Source: Larkinella rosea (lineage in GTDB: Bacteria > Bacteroidota > Bacteroidia > Cytophagales > Spirosomataceae). Taken from it: a DNA stretch of 64,000 nucleotides. Shown one piece after another: positions 17,073 to 25,565 of the stretch. Under the pieces are notes generated by a model. It was not told the DNA's origin. It saw only the letters and a list, made by a program, of their open reading frames with translations, and did not search any database. The translations under genes and the position numbers were made by a program. Every line of letters starts with the position of its first letter. The stretch's first letter is position 1. The stretch lies in the NCBI RefSeq assembly GCF_003858635.1, contig NZ_RQJO01000015.1, positions 124,001-188,000 of the forward strand, in the 5' to 3' direction.

Positions 17073-17081
17073 TATCTTCGC
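17073..17081 (+). promoter_or_regulatory. Candidate -7 box TATCTTCGC for the DUF4293 gene
   Basis: TATCTTCGC fits the Bacteroidota -7 pattern TAnnTTTG with one change and lies 20 bp before ATG 17102. It lies immediately upstream of the divergent mnmD start. A good -33 TTTG is not obvious. Confidence 0.4.
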
Positions 17082-17101
17082 AAACTCAAAAAAATGATAC
17101 T

Positions 17102-17575
17102 ATGCTTCAACGCATCCAGACTATATTTCTGTTACTGATCGTCATTTCCATGGGCGTCGTTCTCGGTTTCCCCATTTGGGAAAAAGCCGGTGTTGGCCCA
17201 ACCGAAACCGCACGATTGACCGCTTTCCAACTGGTGTATACGCAGGGAACCCAGTCGCAGATTACACCGGTTTACTACCTCGCCCTGATGGCGCTGGTGG
17301 TTGCGGGCGTTTCGCTGTTTACCGTTTTCAAATTCCGAAACCGGTTGTTGCAAATGGGTCTTTGTGCCGTCAACGCCATTTTACTGACTGCCATTATGGG
17401 TTTTATTCTCTATCTGACGCTCTACAAAGGCAAGGATTTCTTCAATCCGGATGATCAGGGTAATTTCCTGTTTGGTTTTTTTGCCATTGTTGCGGCTCTG
17501 ATTTTCAATATGTTAGCCAATCGTTTCATCCGCCGGGACGAAAAACTGGTCCAGGAGTCGAATCGTTTGCGCTAG
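17102..17575 (+). CDS. DUF4293 family four-helix membrane protein
   Basis: A 157-aa inner-membrane protein with four hydrophobic helices (about residues 5-25, 58-77, 83-105, 125-145). The N-terminus MLQRIQTIFLLL is the hallmark of DUF4293, a family restricted to Bacteroidota with no known function. It is divergent from mnmD with only 30 bp between starts and convergent with kdsD through a long palindromic spacer. Confidence 0.85.
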   Translation: MLQRIQTIFLLLIVISMGVVLGFPIWEKAGVGPTETARLTAFQLVYTQGTQSQITPVYYLALMALVVAGVSLFTVFKFRNRLLQMGLCAVNAILLTAIMGFILYLTLYKGKDFFNPDDQGNFLFGFFAIVAALIFNMLANRFIRRDEKLVQESNRLR

Positions 17576-17585
17576 TTTGAATTTT

Positions 17586-17686
17586 AATTAACAATGAACC
17601 GCGCGGGCGGCCCCGAATGAACAATTAACAGGCTGGCGCAAGCACTTCATTATTAATTATTCATTGTTAATTGCTGCGTATGCAGC
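17586..17686. repeat. Intergenic palindrome A with GC-rich insert
   Basis: Arms AATTAACAATGAA (17586-17598) and TTCATTGTTAATT (17660-17672) pair perfectly. Right after the left arm stands a GC-rich block CCGCGCGGGCGGCCCCG (17599-17615), then AATGAACAATTAACA, a second copy of the AT-rich words. A small hairpin GCTGC/GCAGC (17673-17686) closes the spacer directly at the kdsD stop. The element fills the whole space between two convergent genes. Confidence 0.75.
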
Positions 17687-18679
17687 TCAAACCAGTCCTT
17701 CTTTCAGCAAATCGTGCAGGTGGATGAAGCCTTTGATCTGGTTATCGAGGGCGACAATGAGTTGGGTAATGCTGCGTTCCTGCATGATTTTGAGAGCGTG
17801 GGTGGCGTATTCGTCGGGATTGATGCACAGGGGCGAGGGGGTCATAATGTCGCAGGCCCGCAGGTGATCGAGTTGCAGGGAGTTGAAACGCTTGAGCATC
17901 CGTCGCAGATCCCCGTCGGTGATAATCCCGACCAATTGGCCGTTTTCATCGGCAACCGCCGTGGCTCCCAGCCGTTTGGAAGTCATTTCCAGAATGACCT
18001 CGTGGATGGTCGCGCCGGGCGAAACGGTTGGAATTTCGTGATGTGGATAAATATCACTAACTTTTAGGTACAACTTTTTCCCCAACGAACCACCGGGGTG
18101 AAAGCGGGCAAAATCCTGACTGGTAAAACCCCGGGCGTTGAGCAGACTAACCGCCAGCGCGTCGCCGAGCGCCAGGGCAACGGTGGTGCTGGTGGTCGGA
18201 ACCAGGTTGAGCGGGTCGGCTTCGTGTTCGGCGTAGGCTTTCAGTACAAAATCGGCCTGAACGCTGAGATAGGAATTCGTTTGGGACACGAGCGCGATCA
18301 GGGGTATACCGGTGCGTTTCAGGAGTGGAACAAGCACTTTGATTTCGGGCGTATTGCCACTTTTAGAGATGCAGATGACCACATCATTGGACTGAATCAT
18401 GCCCAAATCGCCGTGAATGGCGTCGGCAGCATGCATATAAAGGGCGGGAGTTCCGGTCGAGTTGAGGGTTGCAACAATTTTTTGTCCAATTATTGCACTC
18501 TTTCCGATGCCGGTAACGACAACCCGGCCGGAAGTTTGTAGAATTGTATCGACAATCTGTTCAAACTGGTCGTCAATACCGTCGATGGCGAGCCGGATTG
18601 CTTCCGATTCTGCCAGCAGAACGTTTCGGGCCGTCGATTGAATATTTTTTTTTACTAATTTCAATGTTGCTTTTGTCAA
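17687..18679 (-). CDS. kdsD: Arabinose-5-phosphate isomerase (KdsD/KpsF/GutQ family)
   Basis: A 330-aa protein with an N-terminal SIS sugar-isomerase domain (RVVVTGIGKSAIIGQKI, then CISKSGNTPEI and HPGGSLGKKL) and two C-terminal CBS domains (VSDIYPHHEIPTV and ACDIMTPSPLCINPDEYATH). The family interconverts D-ribulose 5-phosphate and D-arabinose 5-phosphate, the first step of Kdo synthesis for lipopolysaccharide. Length and domain order match the family exactly. A good Bacteroidota -7 box precedes the start. It is divergent from recQ. Confidence 0.92.
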   Translation of the reverse strand: MTKATLKLVKKNIQSTARNVLLAESEAIRLAIDGIDDQFEQIVDTILQTSGRVVVTGIGKSAIIGQKIVATLNSTGTPALYMHAADAIHGDLGMIQSNDVVICISKSGNTPEIKVLVPLLKRTGIPLIALVSQTNSYLSVQADFVLKAYAEHEADPLNLVPTTSTTVALALGDALAVSLLNARGFTSQDFARFHPGGSLGKKLYLKVSDIYPHHEIPTVSPGATIHEVILEMTSKRLGATAVADENGQLVGIITDGDLRRMLKRFNSLQLDHLRACDIMTPSPLCINPDEYATHALKIMQERSITQLIVALDNQIKGFIHLHDLLKEGLV

Positions 18680-18704
18680 TCGGTTTTTAACTAATTTTAT
18701 AAAG

Positions 18705-18713
18705 GCAAAGATA
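18705..18713 (-). promoter_or_regulatory. -7 promoter box TATCTTTGC for kdsD
   Basis: On the minus strand TATCTTTGC matches the Bacteroidota consensus TAnnTTTG fully and lies 25 bp before the kdsD start codon. No convincing -33 TTTG at the usual 17-23 nt distance was seen. Confidence 0.55.
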
Positions 18714-18751
18714 CAACCAAATAATGTGTAGTAACCTTCCGCAATTTTGAG

Positions 18752-20962
18752 ATGACGACGACGCAGTTAGACCCATCGGTACAGGTATCTCTAAAAGAGA
18801 AGCTGAAAGATATATTTGGATTCAGCCAATTCCGGGGTGACCAGGAGGCCATTATTCATAATATTCTGGCGGGTGTGAATTCCTTTGTGATTATGCCTAC
18901 GGGTGCCGGCAAATCCTTGTGCTACCAGCTTCCGGCCATTTCGTCGGAGGGAACGGCCATTGTTATTTCCCCCCTGATTGCCCTGATGAAAAACCAGGTC
19001 GATCAAATGAATGCCTTTGGCATTAACGCCCAGTTCCTGAATTCGACGCTGAGCAAGGCCGAAATGACGAAAGTCAAAAAAGATACCCTCAATGGTTCGC
19101 TGAAGTTGCTCTACATCGCGCCCGAATCGCTGACGAAAGAGGAAAATCTGGATTTTCTGAAAAAAGCCAATATCTCATTCGTCGCCATCGACGAAGCGCA
19201 CTGTATTTCGGAATGGGGACACGATTTCCGCCCGGAATACCGCAAAATCCGGGGCATTATCGACAACATCGGCAATCTGCCGGTGATTGCCCTGACGGCC
19301 ACCGCCACGCCCAAAGTACAAATGGACATCCAGAAAAACCTGCAAATGGAGGATGCCCACATTTATAAAACCTCTTTCAATCGCAAGAATCTCTACTACG
19401 AAATCCGCCCGAAAGCCGATGCCAAAAAGCAACTGATCCGGTACATCAAAAACAACAAGGGGAAATCCGGAATTGTCTATTGCCTGAGCCGGAAAATGGT
19501 GGAAGAAATTGCGGAGTTGCTGAATGTCAACGACATCAAGGCGCTGCCGTACCATGCCGGGCTGGATGCGCAGACGCGGATGCACAACCAGGACGCGTTC
19601 CTGAACGAAGACGTCGACGTGGTGGTGGCAACGATTGCCTTCGGAATGGGCATCGATAAACCGGATGTGCGGTTTGTGATTCACTACGACGCGCCGAAGT
19701 CGCTGGAAGGCTATTACCAGGAAACCGGTCGGGCGGGCCGCGATGGGCTGGAAGGAAACTGCCTGATGTTCTACAGCATCGACGATATTGTCAAACTGGA
19801 GAAGTTCAACAAAGACAAGTCGGTTACCGAGCGCGACAACGCCAAACACCTGTTAATGGAAATGGTGTCGTACGCGAATCTGGGGGTTTGCCGTCGCCGG
19901 CAGTTGTTGAGCTATTTCGGGGAATATCAGGAAAAGGATTGCGGTTTTTGCGATAATTGCATGAAACCGACCGAAAAGTTTAAAGCCCAGGACGAAATCG
20001 TGCTGGCACTTCAGGCCGTGGAGCAAACCGAACAGCGTTTTGACACCGCGCACCTGGCCGACGTGCTAACCGGTACTGAAAATCAATACATTACCAGTTA
20101 CGAACACCACAACCTACCGGTTTATGGCAAAGGGCTGGAGTTTAACGAAACCGTCGAATTCTGGTGTTCGCTCATCCGGCAAATAACAATTTATGGTTAT
20201 CTGGATAAAGATGTCGATAATTACGGCGTTCTGAAACTTTCGAAGAAAGGCCAGAATTACATCAATGACCCGTATTCCATCACACTTTCAAAAGATCATA
20301 ACTACGAAGTCGACGAAGAAAAGGCCGAAGATGAGGACAAGGAGAGCAATCTATCGTCGGGCAGTGCCTACGATGAAGCCCTGCTAGGGCTGCTTAAGGC
20401 ACTTCGTAAAAAGATCGCCAAGGAGAAAAACCTGCCGCCGTACGTCATTTTCCAGGATCCGTCGATGGAGGAAATGGCCACAACGTATCCGACCACCCGG
20501 GAAGAAATGGCCCAGATCAACGGGGTCGGAATGGGCAAGGTGGTCAAGTTTGGAAAACCGTTCATTGACCTGATTGCCAAATACGTCGAGGAAAACGACA
20601 TCGAGACGGCAAAAGACGTCGTGGTGAAGTCGATGGTCAATAAGTCGAAGGTCAAGATTTTCATCATTCAGCAGATTGACCGGAAGGTCGATCTGGAAGA
20701 GATTTCGGAGTCGAAAGGCCTGACGATGGAAGATTTGATTGAAGAAATCGAACACATCTGTTATTCCGGTACGCGCCTGAATCTGGATTATTACATCAAC
20801 CAGATCATGGACAACGACCGGCAGGATGATATTTACGATTATTTCATGCGGGCCGAAACCGATAACATCGGCGTGGCCATGCGGGAATTTTCTAATGATG
20901 ATTATTCGGAAGAAGAGTTGCGGTTAATGCGTATTAAGTTCTTATCAGAAGTAGCTAATTAA
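18752..20962 (+). CDS. recQ: ATP-dependent DNA helicase RecQ
   Basis: A 736-aa 3'-5' DNA helicase of the RecF recombination and repair pathway. Helicase motifs: FRGDQEAIIHNILAG, MPTGAGKSLCYQLP (Walker A), AIDEAHCISEWGHDFRPEY (DEAH box), TATATPKV, and ATIAFGMGIDKPDVRFVIH with QETGRAGRDG (motifs V and VI). The RQC zinc-binding cysteines are in CGFCDNCMKP. An HRDC-like segment (NLPPYVIFQDPSMEEMATTY) and a C-terminal helix-turn-helix (KGLTMEDLIEEIEHI) follow, a layout common in Bacteroidota. The gene is followed by palindrome F and then purD. Confidence 0.95.
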   Translation: MTTTQLDPSVQVSLKEKLKDIFGFSQFRGDQEAIIHNILAGVNSFVIMPTGAGKSLCYQLPAISSEGTAIVISPLIALMKNQVDQMNAFGINAQFLNSTLSKAEMTKVKKDTLNGSLKLLYIAPESLTKEENLDFLKKANISFVAIDEAHCISEWGHDFRPEYRKIRGIIDNIGNLPVIALTATATPKVQMDIQKNLQMEDAHIYKTSFNRKNLYYEIRPKADAKKQLIRYIKNNKGKSGIVYCLSRKMVEEIAELLNVNDIKALPYHAGLDAQTRMHNQDAFLNEDVDVVVATIAFGMGIDKPDVRFVIHYDAPKSLEGYYQETGRAGRDGLEGNCLMFYSIDDIVKLEKFNKDKSVTERDNAKHLLMEMVSYANLGVCRRRQLLSYFGEYQEKDCGFCDNCMKPTEKFKAQDEIVLALQAVEQTEQRFDTAHLADVLTGTENQYITSYEHHNLPVYGKGLEFNETVEFWCSLIRQITIYGYLDKDVDNYGVLKLSKKGQNYINDPYSITLSKDHNYEVDEEKAEDEDKESNLSSGSAYDEALLGLLKALRKKIAKEKNLPPYVIFQDPSMEEMATTYPTTREEMAQINGVGMGKVVKFGKPFIDLIAKYVEENDIETAKDVVVKSMVNKSKVKIFIIQQIDRKVDLEEISESKGLTMEDLIEEIEHICYSGTRLNLDYYINQIMDNDRQDDIYDYFMRAETDNIGVAMREFSNDDYSEEELRLMRIKFLSEVAN

Positions 20963-20966
20963 TTCT

Positions 20967-21058
20967 GAACGATGATTTCAGTGATTAAAATGATAAAAAA
21001 TGATTTTACGAACGTGATTCATCATCGTTCATCATTTTAATCACCGGAATCATCGTTC
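20967..21058. repeat. Intergenic palindrome F (GATGATT words)
   Basis: A 28-nt arm at 20967-20994 (GAACGATGATTTCAGTGATT...) pairs with 21031-21058 with two mismatches. The 36-nt middle contains further ATGATT/AATCAT words that can fold inside. It starts 4 bp behind the recQ stop and ends 9 bp before the purD start. No T-run follows. Confidence 0.75.
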
Positions 21059-21067
21059 GAAACTTTT

Positions 21068-22357
21068 ATGAATATACTAATCCTTGGTTCGGGCGGAAGA
21101 GAACATGCATTTGCCTGGAAACTAGCGCAAAGTCCGCTGTGTAGCAAACTGTTTGTTGCACCTGGTAATGCCGGTACCTCCTTAGTCGCCACGAACCTGC
21201 CTTTTGCGTTCAACGATACGGAAGCGGTTGCGCAGGCCATTCAACAACATGAAATCGATTTACTGGTAATCGGACCCGAAGAACCGCTGGTCAAGGGACT
21301 GGTCGACAGCCTGCGAGCCAAGAAAAAACTAGCCAAGTTGCGGATTGTTGGCCCGGATCAGCAGGGCGCTCAACTCGAAGGCAGCAAGGATTTTTCCAAA
21401 CAATTCATGCAGCGGTACGGCATTCCAACGGCCGCTTCGCGGACGTTTACCGCCGAAACGCTGGAAGAGGGCCTGGCCTACCTGGAGAGTCACCAATTGC
21501 CTATTGTTTTAAAAGCCGACGGTTTGGCGGCTGGGAAAGGCGTCATTATTGCCGAAACCGTTGCCGAAGCCCGCTCCACCCTGACCGACATGCTAACCGG
21601 TGGCCGGTTTGGCGAAGCGGGGAATAAAGTTGTCATCGAGCAATTTCTCAAAGGGATAGAGTTATCGGTTTTTGTATTGACCGACGGCGTGAACTACAAG
21701 ATTCTGCCCGAAGCTAAAGATTACAAACGCATCGGCGAGGGCGATACGGGCCCGAATACAGGTGGGATGGGGGCGGTTTCGCCCGTGAAATTTGCCACGG
21801 CTAAGTTTTTGAACAAGGTTGAAGAGAAAATAGTAAAACCGACGTTGGCGGGGCTCCAGAAGGAAGGCATTCGGTACCAGGGCTTTATATTTATCGGCCT
21901 GATCAATGTCAAGGACGAACCGTACGTTATTGAGTATAATGCCCGCATGGGCGACCCGGAAACGGAAGTCGTTCTGCCGCGGATTCAAAATGATTTTGTT
22001 GAATTAATGATGGCGACGGCCGATGGTGAACTGGATAAAATACAGCTACAGATTTCACCGCAAACCGCTGTTACCACCGTCGTCGTGTCGGGAGGCTACC
22101 CGGACACGTACGAGAAAGGCAAGTCGATTACGGAACTCTCCATTCTGGAGGATGTGACGGCCTTTCATGCCGGAACCAAACCGGGCTTTAACGGTCACGT
22201 GCTGACCGACGGGGGCCGGGTATTGGCATTAACGGCCATTGCCAATTCACTCGAAAACGCGGTCATGAAGTCGCAGAAAGCGGCCCGTGCGGTGCAATTC
22301 GAGGGTAAATATTACCGGAAGGACATCGGCCTCGATCTCCTCCGGTACCAGGACTGA
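21068..22357 (+). CDS. purD: Phosphoribosylamine-glycine ligase (GAR synthetase)
   Basis: A 429-aa ATP-grasp enzyme catalysing the second step of purine synthesis, joining glycine to phosphoribosylamine. The N-terminus MNILILGSGGREHAFAWKL is diagnostic; GPEEPLVKGL, KADGLAAGKGVIIAET, FLKGIELSVFVLTDG, GDTGPNTGGMGAVSP and NARMGDPETEVVLPR follow in order. Length is typical for stand-alone PurD. It is flanked by two palindromic spacers and is not in a purine operon here. Confidence 0.96.
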   Translation: MNILILGSGGREHAFAWKLAQSPLCSKLFVAPGNAGTSLVATNLPFAFNDTEAVAQAIQQHEIDLLVIGPEEPLVKGLVDSLRAKKKLAKLRIVGPDQQGAQLEGSKDFSKQFMQRYGIPTAASRTFTAETLEEGLAYLESHQLPIVLKADGLAAGKGVIIAETVAEARSTLTDMLTGGRFGEAGNKVVIEQFLKGIELSVFVLTDGVNYKILPEAKDYKRIGEGDTGPNTGGMGAVSPVKFATAKFLNKVEEKIVKPTLAGLQKEGIRYQGFIFIGLINVKDEPYVIEYNARMGDPETEVVLPRIQNDFVELMMATADGELDKIQLQISPQTAVTTVVVSGGYPDTYEKGKSITELSILEDVTAFHAGTKPGFNGHVLTDGGRVLALTAIANSLENAVMKSQKAARAVQFEGKYYRKDIGLDLLRYQD

Positions 22358-22457
22358 GTTGAGAGTTAAAAGGTAAGAGTTAAAAGGTAAGAGTTCGCGG
22401 ACGCACGCTATGGCTCTTATTTTTTAATTCTTAACTCTTAACTCCTAACTCTTAACT
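22357..22457. repeat. Intergenic palindrome B (AGAGTTAA words)
   Basis: Words of the type AGAGTTAAAAGGTAAGAG on the left (22357 to about 22393) pair with CTCTTA...TTAACTCTTAACT on the right (about 22413-22457) around a GC-richer apex TTCGCGGACGCACGCTATGG. The left arm begins at the last base of the purD stop codon. The apex 10-mer TTCGCGGACG recurs in palindrome E. Confidence 0.75.
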
Positions 22458-22468
22458 ATATAAGGGTT

Positions 22469-23686
22469 ATGGGATGCAAATCATGTACGACCGGGGGGTG
22501 CGGGACGAAAACCGCAGCCGGAACCGTGGGCGGATGTAAAAATAATGGGGCCTGTGGCACCGGTGGTTGCAATAAAATGAATGTGTTCGACTGGCTGAGC
22601 AACATGGAGACGCCCTCCACGCGCCGGTACGATGCCGCTGTCGAAGTGAAATTCAAGGGGGGACGGAAGGAATATTACCGCAACCCGCACCAGATCGACC
22701 TGACTACGGGCGATTTCGTCGTTTGCGAAATGCAAACCGGTTACCACATCGGCTGTGTGTCGCTCCAGGGCGAACTGGTTCGCTTGCAGATGATGAAGAA
22801 AAACATTCCGTTTTCCGACGATCTGAAGGTCATTCACCGGGTTGCTTCGCAGAAAGACCTGGAAAAACACGAACAGGCCATCGCCCGCGACCTGACGACG
22901 ATGTACCGCACCCGCGAAGTGGTGAAGGAACTGAAGCTGAACATGAAACTGTCGGATGTGGAGTATCAGTCCGATAATACCAAAGCGACCTTCTATTATT
23001 CCTCCGACGAGCGGGTCGATTTCCGGGAACTGATCAAGATTCTGGCGGCCGAGTTTAAAATCCGGATCGAAATGCGGCAGATTAGTCTGCGGCAGGAAGC
23101 CGGACGGCTGGGCGGTATTGGCTCCTGTGGCCGCGAATTGTGCTGCTCGACCTGGCTGACGGATTTCAAAAACATCACGACCTCGGCAGCCCGTTATCAG
23201 AATCTTTCCCTGAACCCCAGCAAGTTATCAGGGCAATGCGGCCGGTTAAAATGCTGTCTGAACTACGAACTGGAAACCTACGTGGACGCATTGCGCGATA
23301 TTCCGCAGGTTGAAAAACCGCTCGAAACCCAGAAAGGCCGCGCGTCGCTTCAAAAAACCGACATCTTCCGGCGGATCATGTGGTTTGGTTATAGTACGGA
23401 AAGTACGTGGTATCCGCTGCCCATCGCGCGCGTCATGGAAATTCAGGAGTTGAACAAAAAAGGAGTTATTCCCGAATCGTTCGATTTGCTGGAACCAGTG
23501 GCCGAACGGAAAGATAAAGAAGCTGCCAAAGGGCTTACATCGCTGAACAGCGATTTGGAAAAACTGGACAAAAAATTCAGTGACCGCAGCGATCGGAAGA
23601 AGAAACGGAAAAAGAAAAAACCGTCATCGGGCGGTGATCCGGCGGCTTCGAATGGCCGTCAGAATCAGAATAAGGAGAAATCCTAA
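22469..23686 (+). CDS. PSP1-domain RicT-like protein with Cys-rich N-terminus
   Basis: A 405-aa protein. The first 33 residues hold eight cysteines (pattern CKSC..GGCG, GGCK, GACG, GGCN), followed by NVFDWLSNM. The PSP1/RicT core shows the conserved GSCGRELCCSTWL and SGQCGRLKCCLNYE clusters. A highly basic Lys/Arg-rich tail (KKKRKKKKPSSGG) ends the protein. In Bacillus, RicT belongs to an Fe-S-containing complex that works with RNase Y in mRNA processing. In Bacteroidota the role is not established. The Cys-rich head suggests extra metal binding. It lies behind palindrome B and ends at a strong bidirectional terminator. Confidence 0.78.
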   Translation: MGCKSCTTGGCGTKTAAGTVGGCKNNGACGTGGCNKMNVFDWLSNMETPSTRRYDAAVEVKFKGGRKEYYRNPHQIDLTTGDFVVCEMQTGYHIGCVSLQGELVRLQMMKKNIPFSDDLKVIHRVASQKDLEKHEQAIARDLTTMYRTREVVKELKLNMKLSDVEYQSDNTKATFYYSSDERVDFRELIKILAAEFKIRIEMRQISLRQEAGRLGGIGSCGRELCCSTWLTDFKNITTSAARYQNLSLNPSKLSGQCGRLKCCLNYELETYVDALRDIPQVEKPLETQKGRASLQKTDIFRRIMWFGYSTESTWYPLPIARVMEIQELNKKGVIPESFDLLEPVAERKDKEAAKGLTSLNSDLEKLDKKFSDRSDRKKKRKKKKPSSGGDPAASNGRQNQNKEKS

Positions 23687-23723
23687 ACGAGAAAACCCGG
23701 TCAAGCACCGGGTTTTCTCGTTT
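23685..23723. terminator. Bidirectional intrinsic terminator
   Basis: AAACGAGAAAACCCGG (23685-23700) pairs perfectly with CCGGGTTTTCTCGTTT (23708-23723) around a 7-nt loop. T-rich ends exist on both strands, so it serves the RicT-like gene and the convergent Dabb gene. Confidence 0.88.
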
Positions 23724-23738
23724 TATACGATCCGGATT

Positions 23739-24038
23739 TTATTCCTCCGCATCATAAATCTGAACCCGGTTCCAGTACCGGGCGCAGTCTTCCACAAATT
23801 TCACGTGAATCGGATCTTCCTGATACGCATCATGAGCCGCCAGGTCCTTAAAAATGTACGTCAGCGACCAATCGTACGAATGATCGATCACGGGACGGCG
23901 CGTTTCGGCCGGTTTTCCAATGTACAGGGCTTCAAAATGCGTGATGCTTTTGAGGGTTTCGAGTCCGGCACGGAGGGCCTGGCGATCGTCGTCGCTGTCG
24001 GGATTCGTGAGCCAGAAATAAACGGTATGAACCAACAT
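23739..24038 (-). CDS. Dabb-family (stress-responsive A/B barrel) protein
   Basis: A 99-aa protein with the dimeric alpha/beta-barrel pattern: MLVHTVYFWLTNPDSDDD, a central GKPAETRRPVIDHSYDWSL and the C-terminal TYIFKDLAAHDAYQEDPIH motif. Such proteins form small ferredoxin-like dimers; function in bacteria is unknown. Single gene, convergent with the RicT-like gene and 60 bp downstream of the start of the pseudouridine synthase gene's 3' end. Confidence 0.8.
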   Translation of the reverse strand: MLVHTVYFWLTNPDSDDDRQALRAGLETLKSITHFEALYIGKPAETRRPVIDHSYDWSLTYIFKDLAAHDAYQEDPIHVKFVEDCARYWNRVQIYDAEE

Positions 24039-24098
24039 GTTTCTATTTCGACCGGTTCGCCGGTACGGTTTTGTGGTAACTCCAATTGAGCCTGAAAA

Positions 24099-24818
24099 CT
24101 AACTATTTTTCTCCAACTGCTTCACCAGTACGTCGAAATCTTTCGGATAAGGGGCTTCAAAAACCGTGCGTTCCCCGTTAAGCAGCGTAAACGTCAGCGA
24201 GCGGGCGTGCAGCGCGACGCGCTGAATCAGCGACTGTTCTTCGGTGTCTTTTTTCAGATTGAACTTGCGTTTCAGATCCGACAGAAAAACCGGTTTCCCG
24301 CCATAAGTCGGATCGTTGGCAATCGGGGCTTTCAGGCACATCAGGTGTACCCGAATCTGGTGCATCCGTCCCGTAATCGGCAGGCATTCCACCAGCGTGT
24401 GCATCCGGTACACTTGCAGCGTATTGAAAATGGTTTCGGCGTCTTTGCCTTTCTGTCGGTCGATTCTCACCGCCGTGCCGTCTTTGATGGGCGAAATGGG
24501 CAAATAGACCGAAATGCCTTCAAAATCGTGAATACCGTCCACGACAGCATGGTAGCGTTTGGTCACTTCCCGGTGTTCGAACTGCATGGCCAGGTGGCGG
24601 TAAGCGGCCGGGTTTTTCGCGATCGCCAGAATGCCGGACGTGCCTTTGTCGAGCCGGTGGCCGAGTTGCGCGTCGGCATGGTAGGCTTTGGCTAACCGCA
24701 AAATACTCTGCGACTTATCGGCGTTCCGTTCGTCGAGCGAGGCAATGTTGGCTGGTTTATTGATTAAAATATAATCGTCGTTCTCAAAAACAATCAGATC
24801 TTCAAAATTCAATTTCAT
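24099..24818 (-). CDS. RluA-family pseudouridine synthase
   Basis: A 239-aa enzyme that isomerises uridine in rRNA or tRNA. The catalytic Asp is in AQLGHRLDKGTSGILAIAKN; VKRYHAVVDG and LVECLPITGRMHQIRVHL are the other family motifs, and LNFEDLIVFENDDYILINKP starts the fold. No S4 domain. I chose ATG 24818 (MKLNFEDL) because homologues start there; an upstream in-frame ATG at 24920 would add a non-conserved head. Target position in RNA cannot be assigned. Confidence 0.88.
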   Translation of the reverse strand: MKLNFEDLIVFENDDYILINKPANIASLDERNADKSQSILRLAKAYHADAQLGHRLDKGTSGILAIAKNPAAYRHLAMQFEHREVTKRYHAVVDGIHDFEGISVYLPISPIKDGTAVRIDRQKGKDAETIFNTLQVYRMHTLVECLPITGRMHQIRVHLMCLKAPIANDPTYGGKPVFLSDLKRKFNLKKDTEEQSLIQRVALHARSLTFTLLNGERTVFEAPYPKDFDVLVKQLEKNS

Positions 24819-25010
24819 GCTGCAAATGTCCTGAACTACAGAATGCGATCCAAGCCGAAAGAGTTCAAAGTATAAAAACCGGACTTGTGGCCGTTGTCCA
24901 ACAAATGTTGTTGGGAGCAAAGCTGAGTCGGAAAGAACTTAACCCAACGTTTGAAAGTTAAAACTAATTAAAAACCTGCCACAATTTACGTCGTAAACCG
25001 ATCCGAAACC

Positions 25011-25562
25011 ATGTCCTACTGCCGCGCCATTGAAACCATGACCGCCGACCGAAAAGCGCTCCACAAAGCGTATCACGATCACCTGTACGGTTTTCCGATC
25101 CACGACGACAACGAGCTTTTTTGTCGATTGGTGCTGGAAATCAACCAGGCCGGGTTGAGCTGGGAAACCATTCTGAAAAAGGAAACCGGTTTTCGAAACG
25201 CGTACGATAATTTCGACATTCAGAAAGTAGCGGCCTATACCGATGCCGACCGCGAACGACTGCTGGGCGATTCCGGAATCATTCGCAACCGGCTGAAAGT
25301 CAATGCCGCCATCGAAAACGCCCGAACCATTCAGCAACTGCAAAAAGACCACGGATCATTTGAAAAATGGCTGGAATGGCACCATCCTAAAACCAAAGAA
25401 GAGTGGGTGAAGCTGTTCAAAAAGACGTTCCGGTTCACGGGTGGCGAAATCGTGAATGAGTTTTTGATGAGCATCGGCTATTTGCCCGGCGCCCACACCG
25501 CCGACTGTGCAGTGTATCGGAACGTGCTGGAAGCGAAACCGTTGTGGGCTAACCGGGTTTAG
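25011..25562 (+). CDS. tag: DNA-3-methyladenine glycosylase I
   Basis: A 183-aa base-excision enzyme that removes 3-methyladenine. Motifs: YHDHLYGFPIHDDNELFCRL (conserved Tyr and Glu/Asp region), LVLEINQAGLSWETILKKE, NRLKVNAAIENARTI and the zinc-binding end GYLPGAHTADC. The other zinc ligands are near the N-terminus (MSYCRAIE) as in E. coli Tag. Its stop codon is 3 bp from that of the convergent histidine kinase gene, without a terminator. Confidence 0.93.
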   Translation: MSYCRAIETMTADRKALHKAYHDHLYGFPIHDDNELFCRLVLEINQAGLSWETILKKETGFRNAYDNFDIQKVAAYTDADRERLLGDSGIIRNRLKVNAAIENARTIQQLQKDHGSFEKWLEWHHPKTKEEWVKLFKKTFRFTGGEIVNEFLMSIGYLPGAHTADCAVYRNVLEAKPLWANRV

Positions 25563-25565
25563 CGA

